From: Opitutaceae bacterium
Lineage (GTDB): Bacteria > Verrucomicrobiota > Verrucomicrobiia > Opitutales > Opitutaceae
DNA: 64,000 nucleotides
Direction of reading: 5' to 3'
Assembly: GCA_016795545.1 (NCBI GenBank)
Contig: JAEUGX010000011.1
Coordinates: 1 to 64,000 of the forward strand
Below, one piece after another: positions 63,524 to 64,000 of the stretch (positions are counted from its first letter, which is position 1; every line of letters starts with the position of its first letter). The translations under genes were made by a program, and so were the position numbers. The notes under the pieces are model-generated. The model did not search any database. It worked only from the letters and a program-made list of their open reading frames with translations, and was not told where the DNA came from.

Positions 63524-64000
63524 TCACTTGCCGGGAAGCACGCCCTGCTTCTGCAGCTTTTTCACCTTCGGCTTGATGACGAACGCGCAGTAGCCCTGGT
63601 TCGGGTTACGGGCGAAATAGTCCTGGTGGTAGGCTTCGGCCGCGTAGAACGCCGGCAGCGGGGAGATCTCGGTCGTGATCGGATCCCGCCACCGCGTCTG
63701 CGCCGCGGCCTTGCCGGCCTCGGCAGCCCGGCGCTGCGCCTCATCATGGTAGAAGATCACCGACCGGTACTGCGTGCCCTCGTCCGCTCCCTGCCGGTTC
63801 AGCGTGGTCGGGTCGTGCGCCTCGAAAAAGATCTCGACGAGCCGGCCGTAACCCACCACCGCCGGATCAAACTCGATCTGGATCACCTCGGCGTGGCCGG
63901 TGCGCCCGGTGCAGACCGCTTCGTAGGTGGGGTTGGCCACCTGCCCGCCGGCGTAGCCGCTGACGACCTTCGTCACCCCGGGCACCCGTTCAAAAACGGC
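63524..64000 (-). CDS. msrA: Peptide methionine sulfoxide reductase MsrA (5' end cut by window)
   Basis: Repairs methionine-S-sulfoxide in proteins. About 158 residues of the C-terminal part are present. PGVTKVVSGYAGGQVANPTY and TGHAEVIQIEFDPAVVGY follow the catalytic Cys region, and THHD-type EAHDPTTLNRQGADEGTQYR and the late NQGYCAFVIKPKVKKL are conserved. The start and the GCFWG active-site motif lie beyond the window edge at 64000, so completeness cannot be judged. Confidence 0.95.
   Translation of the reverse strand, partial: AVFERVPGVTKVVSGYAGGQVANPTYEAVCTGRTGHAEVIQIEFDPAVVGYGRLVEIFFEAHDPTTLNRQGADEGTQYRSVIFYHDEAQRRAAEAGKAAAQTRWRDPITTEISPLPAFYAAEAYHQDYFARNPNQGYCAFVIKPKVKKLQKQGVLPGK

Overview
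The window is a GC-rich bacterial chromosome segment with almost no intergenic waste. Its protein features fit Verrucomicrobia, most likely Opitutaceae: a divergent EF-Tu switch I, Ala/Lys/Pro-rich tails on several ribosomal proteins, a VC0807-type membrane protein and a combined str-S10-spc-alpha ribosomal cluster. The taxonomic assignment is inference from protein features, because no rRNA gene is present. I see no prophage, insertion sequence, CRISPR array or defence island.

Layout. 1-250: a short tandem repeat tract. 252-16.9 kb: housekeeping genes, namely a UDP-glucuronate decarboxylase-type epimerase, tgt, a TrpG/PabA amidotransferase, nrdR coupled to an unknown gene, a HIT protein, an S9 peptidase, nnr-dprA, acpS with a small membrane-anchored protein, pdxJ, a VC0807-family protein, citrate synthase, a LolA-like periplasmic protein, guaA and a small zinc-ribbon membrane protein. 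16.9-36 kb, minus strand: rpsL-rpsG-fusA-rpsJ-rplCDWB-rpsS-rplV-rpsC-rplP-rpmC-rpsQ-rplNXE-rpsN-rpsH-rplFR-rpsE-rplO-secY-(degenerate adk)-map-rpsMKD-rpoA-rplQ, closed by a clear terminator. rpmD, infA and rpmJ are missing from their usual places. 36-36.6 kb: a non-coding break with two terminators. 36.6-49.5 kb, minus strand: tRNA-Thr-tuf-tRNA-Trp-secE-nusG-rplKAJL-rpoBC.

49.5-64 kb: accessory and housekeeping genes. These are an ExbB/ExbD-like pair with a TonB-position protein and a large TPR protein; a LemA gene followed by an M48 protease with a TerB-like tail; a SufE-like protein; a TatD-family hydrolase; tcdA; a tightly overlapped hslO-pnuC-ribosylnicotinamide kinase operon for nicotinamide riboside salvage and redox chaperoning; a glycosyltransferase; a fatty acid hydroxylase-superfamily protein; and the 3' part of msrA.

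The most unusual signals are changes in core machinery rather than a new operon. Three of four ligands of the second zinc site of RpoC are replaced. Two of four zinc ligands of Tgt are replaced. EF-Tu has a changed switch I. An adenylate kinase remnant without its P-loop sits in the secY-map slot. An ExbD-like protein lacks the membrane aspartate. At least eight spacers in the ribosomal clusters carry short, phrase-like repeats, most of which could form hairpins.
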